The notes below the pieces were generated by a model that was given only the letters and a program-made list of their open reading frames with translations, searched no databases and was not told where the DNA came from. Below, in pieces: positions 36,645 through 43,566 of a stretch of DNA of 43,566 nt. Numbering within the stretch: position 1 is the stretch's first letter; every line of letters starts with the position of its first letter. Location of the stretch: NCBI GenBank assembly GCA_004963905.1, contig SUGL01000046.1, positions 1 to 43,566 of the forward strand, in the 5' to 3' direction. The translations under genes were made by a program, and so were the position numbers. The DNA is from Mesorhizobium sp. Lineage in GTDB: Bacteria; Pseudomonadota; Alphaproteobacteria; Rhizobiales; Rhizobiaceae.

Positions 36645-36754
36645 GGTGCATGCCGCCCAAAAGTGCGAAGCGGTTTTGGGATCACGGCATGCACCAAGAC
36701 TAGAACGGTGCATGCCGCCCAAAATGCACAGCGGTTTTGGGACTACGGTATGCG
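36645..36754. repeat. Two CCCAAAA-TTTTGGG palindromic repeats between glgP and glgB
   Basis: Copy one (36645-36695) runs from GGTGCATGCCGCCCAAAA to TTTTGGGATCACGGCATGCACC, with long complementary ends. Copy two (36707-36754) has a decayed right end (GGTATGCG). The family is shared with 10475-10525. The right end of copy two supplies an ATG at 36750 in frame with glgB. Confidence 0.85.
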
Positions 36755-36791
36755 CCCAAACAAAAAGGTGCCCGGGGAGGGCGACCGCCTG

Positions 36792-39014
36792 ATGAGGAAG
36801 CCGCGCGCGACCGCTGCGACAAGCGGGCCGGACGGACTGGCGCCAGCCGGCGATGTCGCGGCGATTGTCGCCGGAACGCATGGCGATCCCTTTTCCGTTC
36901 TGGGCGTGCATGAGGCCGGCAAGGGCTTCGTCGCCCGCTGCTTCGTCCCCAATGCCGAGTTCGTCACTGCCTACACGCTGACCGGCAAGGAGGTCGGGGA
37001 ACTCGTCCGCAGCAACGATGCCGGCTTCTTCGAGGGCAGGCTTTCGATCCGCAAGCGCCAGCCGCTGCGCTATCACGCGAGGAATGCCGGCGGCGACTGG
37101 TGGCTGACCGATCCTTATTCCTTCGGACCGGTGCTGGGGCCGATGGACGACTACTACATGGCCGAGGGCTCGCACCTCAGGCTCTTCGACAAGCTCGGCG
37201 CCCATATCATCGACCATGAGGGCGCGACCGGCGTGCATTTCGCGGTATGGGCGCCCAATGCCCGGCGTGTCTCGGTGGTCGGCGCCTTCAACGACTGGGA
37301 CGGCCGCCGGCACACCATGCGCGATCGCAAGGACACCGGCATCTGGGAGCTGTTCATTCCCGACCTCGGCGCCGGCCGGCCCTACAAGTTCGAGATCATC
37401 GGCCCCGACGGCGTGCGGCTGCCGCTCAAAGCCGATCCCTTCGCCTTCGAATCCGAGCTGCGCCCGGCGACCGCTTCGGTGACGGCGCCGCCGATGGCGC
37501 ATCAATGGGGCGACGAGGCCCATCGCGGCTTCTGGCAGAAGGCCGACCCGCGGCGCGAGGCGATCTCGATCTACGAGGTCCATGCCGGCTCATGGCAGCG
37601 CCGCGACGACGGCACCTTCCTCACCTGGGACGAGCTCGCCGCGCGGCTGATCCCTTACGTGGTCGATACCGGCTTCACCCATATCGAGTTCCTGCCGATC
37701 TCGGAGCATCCCTACGACCCGTCCTGGGGTTACCAGACGACCGGCCTCTATGCGCCGACCGCCCGTTTCGGCGATCCCGACGGCTTTGCCCGCTTCGTCG
37801 ACGGCGCGCATCGCGCCGGCGTCGGCGTCATCCTCGACTGGGTGCCGGCGCACTTCCCCGTAGACGAGCATGGGCTGGTGAAGTTCGACGGCACCGCGCT
37901 CTACGAGCATGCCGATCCGCGCCAGGGTTTTCACCCGGACTGGAACACTGCCATCTACAATTTCGGCCGCCGCGAGGTGGTGTCGTTCCTGGTCAACAAC
38001 GCGCTGTTCTGGGCCGAAAAATACCATGTCGACGGCTTGCGCGTCGACGCGGTCGCCTCGATGCTCTATCTCGACTATTCGCGCAAGGCGGGCGAGTGGA
38101 TCCCCAACGAGAAGGGCGGCCGCGAGAACCTCCAGGCCGTCAGCTTCCTGCAGAAGATGAACAAGGAGGTCTACGGTCACCATCCCGGCGTGATGACGAT
38201 CGCCGAGGAATCGACTTCATGGCCGAAGGTCTCCCGCCCGGTGCATGAAGGCGGGCTTGGCTTCGGCTTCAAGTGGAACATGGGCTTCATGCATGACACG
38301 CTGGAGTACCTCTCCAAGGAGCCTATCTTTCGCAAGCATCACCACAACGACATCACTTTCGGCCTGATCTACGCCTTCTCCGAAAATTTCGTGCTGCCGC
38401 TCTCCCATGACGAGGTCGTGCACGGAAAGGGCACGCTGCTCCACAAGATGGCCGGTGACGACTGGCAGAAATTCGCCACGCTGCGCGCCTACTACGCCTT
38501 CATGTGGGGCTATCCCGGCAAGAAGCTCTTGTTCATGGGCCAGGAATTCGCCCAGCGCCGCGAATGGAGCGAGGAGCGCGCGCTCGACTGGAACCTCTTG
38601 GACTACGCCCCGCATCGCGGCGTCTGGCAGGTGGTGCGCGACCTGAACTACCTCTACCGCTCGCGCCCGGCGCTGCATGCGCGCGACTGCGAGCCCGAAG
38701 GCTTCTCCTGGCTGATCGTCGACGATCGCGACAACTCCGTCTTCGCCTGGCTGCGCAGCGCGCCGGATGGCAATCCGATCGCCGTCATCTCCAATTTCAC
38801 GCCGGTGCCGCGCGAGAACTATCGTGTGCCGCTGCCGAAGGCGGGACAATGGCGCGAGATCATCAACACCGACGCCGCCGATTATGGCGGCTCCGGCATG
38901 GGCAATGGCGGCATGGTCGCAGCCAGCGGGGAAGGGGGCGGCACGTCGGCGACGATGCTGCTGCCGCCGCTGTCGACGATTATGCTGGAATTCGTCGCGG
39001 ACGAAAGCAGATGA
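36792..39014 (+). CDS. glgB: 1,4-alpha-glucan branching enzyme
   Basis: GlgB cuts alpha-1,4 chains and rejoins them by alpha-1,6 bonds, shaping glycogen. The 740-aa protein has an N-terminal carbohydrate-binding region (HGDPFSVLGVHE), a CBM48 domain (GVHFAVWAPNARRVSVVGAF) and a GH13 barrel with nucleophile Asp419 in GLRVDAVAS, acid/base Glu472 in TIAEES and Asp540 in LSHDEVVHG. The ATG at 36792 is preferred for family fit, although GGGGAGGG lies rather far upstream. A longer form from ATG 36750 would begin inside the repeat. It is followed by glgC after 52 bases. Confidence 0.94.
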   Translation: MRKPRATAATSGPDGLAPAGDVAAIVAGTHGDPFSVLGVHEAGKGFVARCFVPNAEFVTAYTLTGKEVGELVRSNDAGFFEGRLSIRKRQPLRYHARNAGGDWWLTDPYSFGPVLGPMDDYYMAEGSHLRLFDKLGAHIIDHEGATGVHFAVWAPNARRVSVVGAFNDWDGRRHTMRDRKDTGIWELFIPDLGAGRPYKFEIIGPDGVRLPLKADPFAFESELRPATASVTAPPMAHQWGDEAHRGFWQKADPRREAISIYEVHAGSWQRRDDGTFLTWDELAARLIPYVVDTGFTHIEFLPISEHPYDPSWGYQTTGLYAPTARFGDPDGFARFVDGAHRAGVGVILDWVPAHFPVDEHGLVKFDGTALYEHADPRQGFHPDWNTAIYNFGRREVVSFLVNNALFWAEKYHVDGLRVDAVASMLYLDYSRKAGEWIPNEKGGRENLQAVSFLQKMNKEVYGHHPGVMTIAEESTSWPKVSRPVHEGGLGFGFKWNMGFMHDTLEYLSKEPIFRKHHHNDITFGLIYAFSENFVLPLSHDEVVHGKGTLLHKMAGDDWQKFATLRAYYAFMWGYPGKKLLFMGQEFAQRREWSEERALDWNLLDYAPHRGVWQVVRDLNYLYRSRPALHARDCEPEGFSWLIVDDRDNSVFAWLRSAPDGNPIAVISNFTPVPRENYRVPLPKAGQWREIINTDAADYGGSGMGNGGMVAASGEGGGTSATMLLPPLSTIMLEFVADESR

Positions 39015-39066
39015 CACCCCATCTTGCTAAAGCAATGGTCCGGACAGCTTAGGAGGGAGGCAAGCA

Positions 39067-40332
39067 ATGGCAGAGATCAAGAGAACCCAGCCGCTGGCGC
39101 GCGATGCCATGGCCTATGTTCTGGCCGGCGGCCGGGGCAGCCGCCTCAAGGAGCTGACCGACCGGCGTGCCAAGCCCGCCGTCTATTTCGGCGGCAAGAC
39201 GCGCATCATCGATTTTGCGCTGTCCAATGCGCTCAACTCCGGCATCCGCCGCCTCGGCGTCGCCACCCAGTACAAGGCGCACTCGCTGATCCGCCACCTG
39301 CAGCGCGGCTGGAACTTCCTTCGGCCGGAGCGAAACGAAAGCTTCGATATCCTGCCCGCCTCGCAGCGCGTGTCGGAGACGCAGTGGTATGAAGGCACGG
39401 CGGACGCCGTCTACCAGAACATCGACATCATCGAGGCTTATGGCCCGGAATACATGGTCATCCTCGCCGGCGACCACATCTACAAGATGGACTACGAGCT
39501 CATGCTGCGCCAGCATGTCGACGCCGGCGCAGACGTCACCGTCGGCTGCCTGGAAGTGCCGCGCATGGAGGCGACCGGCTTCGGCGTCATGCATGTCGAC
39601 AAGAAGGACACCATCATCTCCTTCATCGAGAAGCCCGCCGATCCGCCCGGCATCCCGGACAAGCCGGATTACGCGCTGGCCTCGATGGGCATCTATGTCT
39701 TCAGGACCAAATTCCTGATGGAGCAGCTGCGCCGCGACGCGGCCGAACCCGGGTCCAGCCGCGACTTCGGCAAGGACATCATCCCCTACATCGTCCAGCA
39801 CGGTAAGGCGATCGCCCACCGTTTCGCCAAGTCCTGCGTGCGCTCCTCGCACGAGGCCGAGCCCTATTGGCGCGATGTCGGCACAGTCGACGCCTATTGG
39901 GAAGCCAATATCGACCTCACCGACGTCACGCCCGAGCTCGATCTCTACGACCGCGACTGGCCGATCTGGACCTATGCCGAATTGAAGCCGCCGGCCAAGT
40001 TCGTGCACGACGAAGACGGCCGCCGCGGCGAGGCGATCTCCTCGCTGGTCTCGGGCGACTGCATCGTCTCCGGCGCCTCACTGCGCCGCAGCCTGATCTT
40101 CACCGGCGCCCGCATCAATTCCTATTCGAAGCTCGAGGAGGTGGTGATGCTTCCCGACTGCTTTGTCGGGCGCAACGCGCGCCTCAAGCGCGTCGTCATC
40201 GACCATGGCGTCCGCATCCCGGAAGGGCTGGTGGTCGGCGAGGATCCGGCGCTCGACGCCAAGCGCTTCCGCGTTTCGGAAAAGGGCATCTGCCTGATCA
40301 CGCAGGACATGATCAACAAGCTGTCGACCTGA
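39067..40332 (+). CDS. glgC: Glucose-1-phosphate adenylyltransferase
   Basis: GlgC makes ADP-glucose from glucose-1-phosphate and ATP, the committed and usually allosterically controlled step of glycogen synthesis. The 421-aa protein has YVLAGGRGSRLKELTDRRAK, FGGKTRIIDFALSNALNSG, ILAGDHIYKMDYE, GVMHVD with SFIEKPADPPG, YWRDVGTVDAYWEAN and a C-terminal left-handed helix domain (SGDCIVSGASLRRSLIFTGA). GGAGGGAGG precedes the ATG at 39067. All expected regions are intact. Confidence 0.97.
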   Translation: MAEIKRTQPLARDAMAYVLAGGRGSRLKELTDRRAKPAVYFGGKTRIIDFALSNALNSGIRRLGVATQYKAHSLIRHLQRGWNFLRPERNESFDILPASQRVSETQWYEGTADAVYQNIDIIEAYGPEYMVILAGDHIYKMDYELMLRQHVDAGADVTVGCLEVPRMEATGFGVMHVDKKDTIISFIEKPADPPGIPDKPDYALASMGIYVFRTKFLMEQLRRDAAEPGSSRDFGKDIIPYIVQHGKAIAHRFAKSCVRSSHEAEPYWRDVGTVDAYWEANIDLTDVTPELDLYDRDWPIWTYAELKPPAKFVHDEDGRRGEAISSLVSGDCIVSGASLRRSLIFTGARINSYSKLEEVVMLPDCFVGRNARLKRVVIDHGVRIPEGLVVGEDPALDAKRFRVSEKGICLITQDMINKLST

Positions 40333-40347
40333 TAGGGTTGGTCAGAA

Positions 40348-40396
40348 AGTTGTCAGTCTAATCAGCAGTCGCCGATTAGATCACCAAGTTGTCACT
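40348..40396. repeat. Direct repeat and small hairpin between glgC and glgA
   Basis: AAGTTGTCA occurs at 40348-40356 and again at 40386-40394. Between the copies, TCTAATC (40357-40363) and GATTAGA (40374-40380) form a seven-base-pair hairpin. No T run follows. It could modulate glgA expression; there is no direct evidence. Confidence 0.45.
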
Positions 40397-40418
40397 TTAA
40401 ACCCGGAATGTGAATCGC

Positions 40419-41864
40419 ATGCAGGTCCTGTCGGTCACGCCCGAGATCTTCCCGCTGATCAAGACCGGCGGGCTTGCCGACGTGGCCGGCGCGCTGCCGA
40501 TCGCGCTCGCCGCCAAGGGCGTGGCGATGCGCACGCTGGTTCCCGGCTATCCGGTGGTGATGGAGGCCCTCAAGAAAAAGAAGGCCGTCTACCAGTACCC
40601 GCTGCTGCAGGGCGGCAAGGCTTCGGTCCATGCCGTCAAGATCGGCGAGCTCGACCTTTTCGTGCTCGACGCGCCGCATCTCTTCGACCGCGTGGGCGGA
40701 CCTTATGGCAACGCTTCCGGTGCCGACTGGCCCGACAACTGGCGGCGCTTCGCGGCGCTGAGCCAGGTCGGCGGCGACATCGCCGGCGGCGCGATCTCGG
40801 GCTACCAGCCCGACATCGTGCATGCCCATGACTGGCAGTCGGCGATGACGCTGGCTTACATGCGCTACGGCAAGGCGGTCGGAGTGCCGTCGCTGATCAC
40901 AGTGCACAACCTTGCCTTCCAGGGCCAGTTCGGCGCCGGCATCTTCGGCGAGCTCGGCCTGCCGGGCGTGGCCATGCAGCTCGACGGCGTCGAATATTAT
41001 GGCGGCGTCGGCTTTCTCAAGGCGGGCCTGCAGGCCGCCTGGGCGATCACCACGGTCAGCCCGACCTATGCGCAGGAGATCCGCTCGCCGGAATTCGGCA
41101 TGGGCCTCGACGGCCTCATCAACATGCGCGCCGTCGATCTCTACGGCATCGTCAACGGCATCGATGTCGACATCTGGAACCCCGCGACCGACAAGCATCT
41201 CGTCGCCAACTACTCGGCCGAGACGCTGGAGGCGCGCGGCCTCAACCGCAAGGCGGTCGAGGACCGCTTCAACCTCGAGAACGACGACAGCCCGATCGTC
41301 TGCGTCGTCAGCCGCCTGACCTGGCAGAAGGGCATGGACATTCTGGCCGCGGTCGTCGACGGCATCGTTCAGCGTGGGGCACGGTTGGCGATCCTGGGTT
41401 CGGGCGACGCCGGCCTCGAAGGCTCGCTGCTTGCCGCCGCGGCGCGGCACCGCGGCCGCGTCGGCGTCGTCATCGGCTACGACGAAGCGCTTTCCCACAT
41501 CATGCAGGGCGGCTGCGACGCCATCGTCATCCCGTCGCGCTTCGAGCCGTGCGGTCTGACCCAGCTCTATGGCCTGCGCTATGGTTGCGTGCCGATCGTC
41601 GCGCGCACCGGCGGCCTCGCCGACACCATCATCGACGCCAACGAGGCGGCCCTTTCGGCCGGCGTCGCCACCGGCTTCCAGTTCGCGCCGAACAATGGCG
41701 GCGCTCTTTTGCACGCGATCCACCGCCTGGTCGAGGCGCATGCCAGGCCCGCCGCCTGGGCTTCGATCCAGCGCCAGGGTATGAAGGCCGATGTCTCCTG
41801 GGACAAGAGCGCCGAGAAATATGTCGAACTCTATCGCTTGCTGCTTTCGAAAAGGGCTGCCTGA
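40419..41864 (+). CDS. glgA: Glycogen synthase (ADP-glucose)
   Basis: GlgA transfers glucose from ADP-glucose to growing alpha-1,4 glucan chains. The 481-aa GT5 enzyme begins MQVLSVTPEIFPLIKTGGLA, with the ADP-glucose loop KTGGLADV, and continues with VHAHDWQSAMT, TVHNLAFQGQF, VNGIDVDIWNP, VSRLTWQKGMD and the C-terminal PSRFEPCGLTQLYGLRYG with its catalytic Glu and ARTGGLADTI. I chose the ATG at 40419 from family N-termini; a GTG at 40410 would add three residues. Neither has a strong ribosome site. The stop lies three bases before pgm. Confidence 0.95.
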   Translation: MQVLSVTPEIFPLIKTGGLADVAGALPIALAAKGVAMRTLVPGYPVVMEALKKKKAVYQYPLLQGGKASVHAVKIGELDLFVLDAPHLFDRVGGPYGNASGADWPDNWRRFAALSQVGGDIAGGAISGYQPDIVHAHDWQSAMTLAYMRYGKAVGVPSLITVHNLAFQGQFGAGIFGELGLPGVAMQLDGVEYYGGVGFLKAGLQAAWAITTVSPTYAQEIRSPEFGMGLDGLINMRAVDLYGIVNGIDVDIWNPATDKHLVANYSAETLEARGLNRKAVEDRFNLENDDSPIVCVVSRLTWQKGMDILAAVVDGIVQRGARLAILGSGDAGLEGSLLAAAARHRGRVGVVIGYDEALSHIMQGGCDAIVIPSRFEPCGLTQLYGLRYGCVPIVARTGGLADTIIDANEAALSAGVATGFQFAPNNGGALLHAIHRLVEAHARPAAWASIQRQGMKADVSWDKSAEKYVELYRLLLSKRAA

Positions 41865-41867
41865 GGC

Positions 41868-43496
41868 ATGATCAAAACCGTCCCCACCAAACCCTATACC
41901 GACCAGAAGCCCGGCACCTCCGGCTTGCGCAAGAAAGTGCCCGTCTTCCAGCAGGAGCACTATGCCGAGAACTTCATCCAGTCGATCTTCGACGCACTGG
42001 AAGGTTTCGAGGGCAAGACGCTGGTGATCGGCGGCGACGGTCGCTTCTACAATCGCGAGGTCATCCAGAAGGCCATCGCCATGGCCGCCGCCAACGGCTT
42101 CGGCAAGGTGATGGTCGGGCAGGGTGGGATTCTCTCGACGCCTGCAGCTTCCAACATCATCCGCAAATACAAGACCTTTGGCGGCATCATCCTGTCGGCC
42201 AGCCACAATCCGGGCGGCCCGCACGAGGATTTCGGCATCAAGTACAATGCCGGCAATGGCGGCCCGGCGCCGGAGAAGATCACTGACGCGATCTTCGAAA
42301 AGACCAAGACGATCTCGAGCTTCAAGATCGCCGACATCGGCACCGTCGACATCGACACGATCGGCACTTTCGACGCCGGCGGCATGAAGGTCGAGGTCTT
42401 CGACCCGGTCAAGGACTATGCCGAGCTGATGGAGAGCCTGTTCGATTTCGACGCCATCCGCGCCAATTTCAAATACGGCTTCCGCATGCGCTTCGACGCC
42501 ATGCATGCGGTGACCGGTCCTTACGCCAAGGAGATCCTCGAGCGCCGGCTCGGCGCGCCGAACGGCACCTGCCGCAACTTCAAGCCGCTGCCGGATTTCG
42601 GCGGTCATCACCCCGATCCGAACCTGGTGCACGCCAAGCATCTCTATGACGAGATAATGGGACCGGACGCGCCGGATTTCGGCGCCGCCTCGGATGGCGA
42701 CGGCGACCGCAACCTGATCATCGGCAAGGGCATCTTCGTCACCCCGTCGGATTCGGTGGCGATGCTTGCCGCCAACGCGCAGCTGGCGCCCGGCTACAAG
42801 GAAGGCCTGAAAGGCATCGCCCGCTCCATGCCGACCAGCGGCGCTGCCGACCGCGTCGCCGAAAAGCTCGGCATCGGCATCTACGAGACCCCGACCGGCT
42901 GGAAGTTCTTCGGCAATCTGCTCGACGCCGGCATGGCGACGATCTGCGGCGAGGAAAGCGCCGGCACCGGTTCCAACCATGTGCGCGAGAAGGACGGCCT
43001 GTGGGCCGTGCTTCTGTGGCTCAACATCCTCGCCGTGCGCGGCGAGAGCTGCAAGGACATCGTCACCAAGCACTGGGAGACCTACGGCCGCAACTACTAT
43101 TCGCGCCACGACTATGAGGAGGTCGAGACCGAACGCGCCAACAAGCTGGTCGACGAATTGCGCGCCAAGCTCGGCTCGCTGCCCGGCACCACCCTGCGCG
43201 GCATGACAATCGCCAGCGCCGACGACTTCGCCTACCACGATCCGGTCGACGGCTCGGTGAGCAAGAACCAGGGCATCCGCATCCTGTTCGAGGGCGGCTC
43301 GCGCGTCGTCTTCCGGCTCTCCGGCACCGGCACCTCCGGTGCGACGCTGCGCGTCTATATCGAGCGCTACGAGCCGGACAAGGCGAGGCACGACCTCGAC
43401 ACGCAGGAGGCGCTCGCCGACCTCATCGCCGCCGCGGACGACATCGCCGGCATCAAGAACCACACCGGCCGCGACAAGCCGAGCGTGATTACTTGA
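41868..43496 (+). CDS. pgm: Phosphoglucomutase (alpha-D-glucose)
   Basis: Pgm interconverts glucose-1-phosphate and glucose-6-phosphate, tying glycogen turnover to central metabolism. The 542-aa protein has KPGTSGLRKKVPVF, the active-site phosphoserine in ILSASHNPGG (Ser112), the metal-binding loop ASDGDGDRN, the sugar-binding CGEESAGTGSNH and the phosphate-binding end RLSGTGTSGATLRVY. This is the eukaryote-like Pgm form found in rhizobial glg operons. It begins three bases after glgA. Confidence 0.96.
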   Translation: MIKTVPTKPYTDQKPGTSGLRKKVPVFQQEHYAENFIQSIFDALEGFEGKTLVIGGDGRFYNREVIQKAIAMAAANGFGKVMVGQGGILSTPAASNIIRKYKTFGGIILSASHNPGGPHEDFGIKYNAGNGGPAPEKITDAIFEKTKTISSFKIADIGTVDIDTIGTFDAGGMKVEVFDPVKDYAELMESLFDFDAIRANFKYGFRMRFDAMHAVTGPYAKEILERRLGAPNGTCRNFKPLPDFGGHHPDPNLVHAKHLYDEIMGPDAPDFGAASDGDGDRNLIIGKGIFVTPSDSVAMLAANAQLAPGYKEGLKGIARSMPTSGAADRVAEKLGIGIYETPTGWKFFGNLLDAGMATICGEESAGTGSNHVREKDGLWAVLLWLNILAVRGESCKDIVTKHWETYGRNYYSRHDYEEVETERANKLVDELRAKLGSLPGTTLRGMTIASADDFAYHDPVDGSVSKNQGIRILFEGGSRVVFRLSGTGTSGATLRVYIERYEPDKARHDLDTQEALADLIAAADDIAGIKNHTGRDKPSVIT

Positions 43497-43517
43497 GGGT
43501 GGTGGTGCGCAGCTCCC

Positions 43518-43566
43518 CCTTCTCCCCTTGTGGGAGAAGGTGTCGCCGAAGGCGACGGATGAGGGG
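43518..43566. repeat. Partial intergenic repeat at right edge
   Basis: CCTTCTCCC (43518-43526) pairs with GGGAGAAGG (43532-43540), and GTCGCC (43542-43547) with GGCGAC (43551-43556), followed by GGATGAGGGG. This double hairpin is a common rhizobial intergenic element. It lies 21 bases after the pgm stop and is cut by the window end. Confidence 0.75.

Noticed and set aside
40392..43463. 1023-aa open frame on the minus strand opposite glgA and pgm
   Set aside because: It spans two well-supported plus-strand genes and is a codon-bias shadow; its predicted protein is rich in Arg, Asp and Ala without family motifs.

Overview
The window looks like chromosomal DNA of an alphaproteobacterium of the order Hyphomicrobiales, most likely Mesorhizobium or a close relative. 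The reasons are the high G+C coding style, an frcBCA fructose transporter with a ROK regulator, a glgP-B-C-A-pgm glycogen operon, a bifunctional CysNC, and several short palindromic intergenic repeat families of rhizobial type. No database search was possible. Names rest on recognised motifs, lengths and gene order.

Layout. Positions 1-290: a possible mobile-element edge, tRNA-Gln(TTG) and a tandem-repeat hairpin. 282-10.4 kb: housekeeping and hypothetical genes: a VOC-fold protein, pyruvate phosphate dikinase (ppdK), a family 9 glycosyltransferase, an exported deacetylase-fold protein, a DUF427 protein, a 118-aa unknown, an acyl-CoA ligase, a DUF1499 membrane protein and an MBL-fold hydrolase. 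10.6-11.2 kb: bioY, closed by a good terminator. 11.4-22.5 kb: a surface polysaccharide (probably O-antigen) locus. It holds rfbA-C-B-D for dTDP-L-rhamnose, with rfbD fused in frame to a WbsX/GH99-like domain. Next come a membrane nucleotide-sugar dehydratase, a GT2 glycosyltransferase and a small initiating sugar-phosphate transferase. Facing them on the minus strand are an SDR reductase/epimerase and a Wzy/WaaL-like membrane protein. 22.9-26.6 kb: cysD-cysNC-cysQ sulfate activation and PAP recycling. 26.7-27.9 kb: a sugar aminotransferase (minus). 28.2-34.0 kb: a fructose-type regulon, with frcR, a FucU/RbsD mutarotase and a fructokinase on the minus strand and frcB-C-A on the plus strand, around a shared palindromic control region. 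34.1-43.5 kb: glgP-glgB-glgC-glgA-pgm. The right edge carries part of another intergenic repeat.

How the genes fit together. The dehydratase, small phosphotransferase and SDR reductase resemble the set that makes UDP-QuiNAc and starts the O-chain in Rhizobium etli (WreV, WreU, WreQ). With the rhamnose genes this suggests an O-chain begun on QuiNAc and containing rhamnose (inference). FrcBCA imports fructose; the mutarotase and kinase would bring it into metabolism; Pgm and the Glg enzymes store or release glucose-1-phosphate.

The most unusual items are: (1) the RfbD-WbsX fusion, whose join coincides with an abrupt shift to AT-rich DNA; (2) a histidine-rich insertion and a Leu at the usual Tyr/Met catalytic position of the dehydratase; and (3) a perfect 11+11 bp palindrome between frcR and frcB whose arms each contain an outward-facing TTGACA -35 box. 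I found no CRISPR array, phage module or defence system.
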